This document shows positions 62,191 through 64,000 of a DNA stretch of 64,000 nucleotides, piece by piece. Numbering within the stretch: the stretch's first letter is position 1; every line of letters starts with the position of its first letter. This stretch comes from Agaribacterium haliotis (GTDB taxonomy: Bacteria; Pseudomonadota; Gammaproteobacteria; Pseudomonadales; Cellvibrionaceae): assembly GCF_002312815.1 (NCBI RefSeq), contig NZ_NKQJ01000010.1:124001-188000 (forward strand), in the 5' to 3' direction. The notes under the pieces are model-generated. The model was given only the letters and a program-made list of their open reading frames with translations, did no database searches and was not told the DNA's origin. Both the position numbers and the translations under genes were made by a program.

Positions 62191-63549
62191 TTAGTCCGGT
62201 ATCAAAACCACTCGAATTCGGTTGTGTGGTTTAGCTTTGGCATTCCACTGCCCGGCTGTTGGCATAGTGCCGTCGTCCAGTTGTTCATCCACGCCACTCG
62301 AGCTCAAACTGAGGCGTATCAGATTATTCACCAGCGGCGGCGATGTCTGTTCAAGTTCAATATAGACATCATTAATGTAGTTGTCTGCAGCGTGATTAAC
62401 TGCCAGCGAGCTCAGCATCGTACAGCTACTGCTCTGCATCTGCGCTTCGGCCAATTGCCAACTGCCGTCGTCGCTAGCGGCCAAACAGAAGTCGCCAAAA
62501 TGAAGGTCGAGGGCAATTTCACCGCGAAAACCCGCGTTGGCTAAACGCAGAATCAACTCCTGAAGCTTAGCAGCTTGGGCGGGATTAAATGGCTGCTCGG
62601 CAAAAGCAAAAGAAAAATCGATGCTCAGCGCCCAGCTCATTGCATCCATTAAGTCGTCAAAACGCCCTTTGTGTAACTGCTGCAAGTTGCGGCTTTCTGC
62701 CACACTCTCGCCGATGATAATCAGCGCCTTTTGCGCATCGCGATATTGATTTAAAACCAATTCGTGCTGTTCTGTAATTTTGTCCAGCTCGCTTTTATCA
62801 GCGCTGAACTCATAGACCAAGTTGGCTATTAACAGTAACGATGCAATAACAAGTGCACAGATCAACAACCAGGGTTGGCGCGGCTGCTTAAGTTCATTTG
62901 CCGGCGTAAATTCAAAGCCCGCAGGCGCCTTGGCGGCGGGGCTTGCAGGCTCAGCTTTTTTATTAATTTCACTGCGCAAGTTGCGCACGATAAAACGCGA
63001 ATTTTCCGATATCTGCTGGCGCACGTCGGCGATATGCAGCTCAAACAAGCGCGCGACCTGGGAGCGAATCTCTTCTAAAGTCGGGCCGGATGTAGCCGGG
63101 TTAACAGCGGCCTTAGTATCGGATGGTGCAGCTGCCGCCGGTGCTGGAGCCGCTTCTTTTTTCTGCGCGCTGGCGCCGAGCTTGGCGATTTTTAAATTCT
63201 GTAACAGGCGCTCAATATTGGCCGGTTTAATGATCTCTTTACTGAGAATATCGAGCGCACCCAGCGCCCGCGCCTGGCCCATATAGACATCGCCTTTTTC
63301 CGAGGTGTACATAACCACCGGAATCATGGCTGTTGTCGGGTTATTTTTGATAATTCGCAAAGCCTCTAAACCATCCATGCCTTCCATGTGGTGGTCGAGG
63401 AAAATCACATCGGGCTGATTGTAGCTAAGATAACCCAGTGCCTCTTCTGCACTGAAAGCAATATCTATCTTCAAATCATAGTTTTTCAACAGCGCCTTTA
63501 AGCGGGCCTGAGCTGTTTTACTATCGTCGACAATCAGAGCGCGTGGCAT
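62191..63549 (-). CDS. Membrane-anchored response-regulator receiver protein with extracytoplasmic domain
   Basis: 452 residues. Residues 1-120 are a complete receiver: acidic pair D8/D9, phospho-acceptor D52 (FLDHHM), T82 and K104. An Ala/Pro-rich linker (130-155) and a helical part (157-200) follow. One membrane helix at about 227-245 (WLLICALVIASLLLIANLV) leads to a C-terminal domain of about 200 residues, which should lie in the periplasm, with a coiled-coil start and a disulfide-capable pair (DFCLAA, SSCTML). It has no DNA-binding or enzymatic output domain. A receiver tied to the membrane with a periplasmic domain is uncommon; the role is unknown. Confidence 0.75.
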   Translation of the reverse strand: MPRALIVDDSKTAQARLKALLKNYDLKIDIAFSAEEALGYLSYNQPDVIFLDHHMEGMDGLEALRIIKNNPTTAMIPVVMYTSEKGDVYMGQARALGALDILSKEIIKPANIERLLQNLKIAKLGASAQKKEAAPAPAAAAPSDTKAAVNPATSGPTLEEIRSQVARLFELHIADVRQQISENSRFIVRNLRSEINKKAEPASPAAKAPAGFEFTPANELKQPRQPWLLICALVIASLLLIANLVYEFSADKSELDKITEQHELVLNQYRDAQKALIIIGESVAESRNLQQLHKGRFDDLMDAMSWALSIDFSFAFAEQPFNPAQAAKLQELILRLANAGFRGEIALDLHFGDFCLAASDDGSWQLAEAQMQSSSCTMLSSLAVNHAADNYINDVYIELEQTSPPLVNNLIRLSLSSSGVDEQLDDGTMPTAGQWNAKAKPHNRIRVVLIPD

Positions 63550-63867
63550 AAACTATTTCCGTAATCTTTTATTGTATACACCGGCCATGGGTGTAGCCTT
63601 TGCTCAAGGCAGCCTCCCTAAAGATAGTCGCCTCAAGCGCTTTTGTGAATCTACCACTATGCACGCCGAACTGCAGCTAAAGCGTTAACTGATGTGACCC
63701 AGATCCCATGCAAATGACGCAATACGCGACACAGCACTACTCTTGTTCCACATCACCGACAAATCAGCCGAAATACACCCCGGAACAAGAAAGCTGGCGC
63801 AGACCTAGCCTTTAGTGAGAGAAACTTGTAATACTGCAGCCCCAGCCACCATCTGCTTGAGGCCTTT
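63550..63867. other. Intergenic region between the receiver gene and prlC
   Basis: Divergent promoter region of about 320 bases. No gene or clear operator is seen. Confidence 0.5.
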
Positions 63868-64000
63868 ATGCCCACCAATAGCCTGTTGCAAAGCTCCGCC
63901 TTGCCAAAATTTAACGACATTTCGGCCCAACACGTTGTGCCGGCAATAACAGAGCTGACCGAACAAAATAAAGCTGCGCTAGAGCAGCAATTGCAGCAGT
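63868..64000 (+). CDS. prlC: Oligopeptidase A, N-terminal fragment (runs off the window)
   Basis: 44 residues are present. The ATG has GAGG 5 bases upstream. The sequence NSLLQSSALPKFNDI, then QHVVPAITELT, matches the start of M3-family oligopeptidase A (NPLL...LPPFS...EHVVPAI). The catalytic HEXXH lies outside the window. It degrades short peptides in the cytoplasm. Confidence 0.8.
   Translation, partial: MPTNSLLQSSALPKFNDISAQHVVPAITELTEQNKAALEQQLQQ

Overview
The window reads as chromosomal DNA of a marine, polysaccharide-degrading gammaproteobacterium, most likely of the Cellvibrionales (Saccharophagus/Teredinibacter-like). This rests on lipoprotein polysaccharide lyases with long Ser/Pro linkers, a CBM6/cytochrome c/DUF1592-type lipoprotein, a LapA-like type I secreted adhesin, and a carboxyspermidine route to spermidine. 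The taxonomic placement is inference. No tRNA, rRNA or CRISPR array was recognised.

Layout. 1-1546: 5' part of a minus-strand surface lipoprotein. 2.1-2.35 kb: a mobile-type repeat. 2.5-5.8 kb: two coupled secreted proteins that share a four-cysteine domain, then an outer-membrane barrel. 5.8-8.0 kb: a GntR remnant, a YecH-like protein, a LysR regulator with a broken N-terminus, and an SRPBCC protein.

8.0-25.2 kb (minus strand) is the centrepiece: a complete petrobactin-type siderophore locus. It holds asbA, asbB, asbC, a fused asbD-asbE, and asbF. Around these lie a full arginine-to-spermidine pathway (speA, aguA, aguB, carboxy(nor)spermidine dehydrogenase, nspC), a Sfp-type phosphopantetheinyl transferase, a MATE exporter and a siderophore-interacting ferric reductase. 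A TonB-dependent receptor is transcribed divergently (25.7-27.7 kb). Good Fur boxes lie ahead of asbA and in the speA/receptor divergent region. The genes account for every building block (3,4-dihydroxybenzoate from dehydroshikimate, spermidine from arginine, citrate from central metabolism), carrier activation, export, uptake and iron release.

27.7-36 kb: a small lipoprotein, nnrS with an FNR/DNR-like box, and two large lipoprotein lyases (PL8-like and beta-helix) that share a Ser/Pro linker and a six-cysteine module. 36-39.4 kb: a galTKE operon with LacI-type operators upstream and a strong terminator. 39.8-56.4 kb: a six-gene operon for a 3.4-thousand-residue adhesin and its type I secretion system (ABC, HlyD, TolC), an OmpA lipoprotein and a small exported protein. 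The block is bracketed by two 263-bp MITE-like elements in inverted orientation. 57.2-64 kb: sixA, a small barrel protein, an arsRC-acr3-arsH operon, a PhzF-like protein with an altered active-site motif, a receiver-domain protein with a membrane anchor, and the start of oligopeptidase A (prlC).
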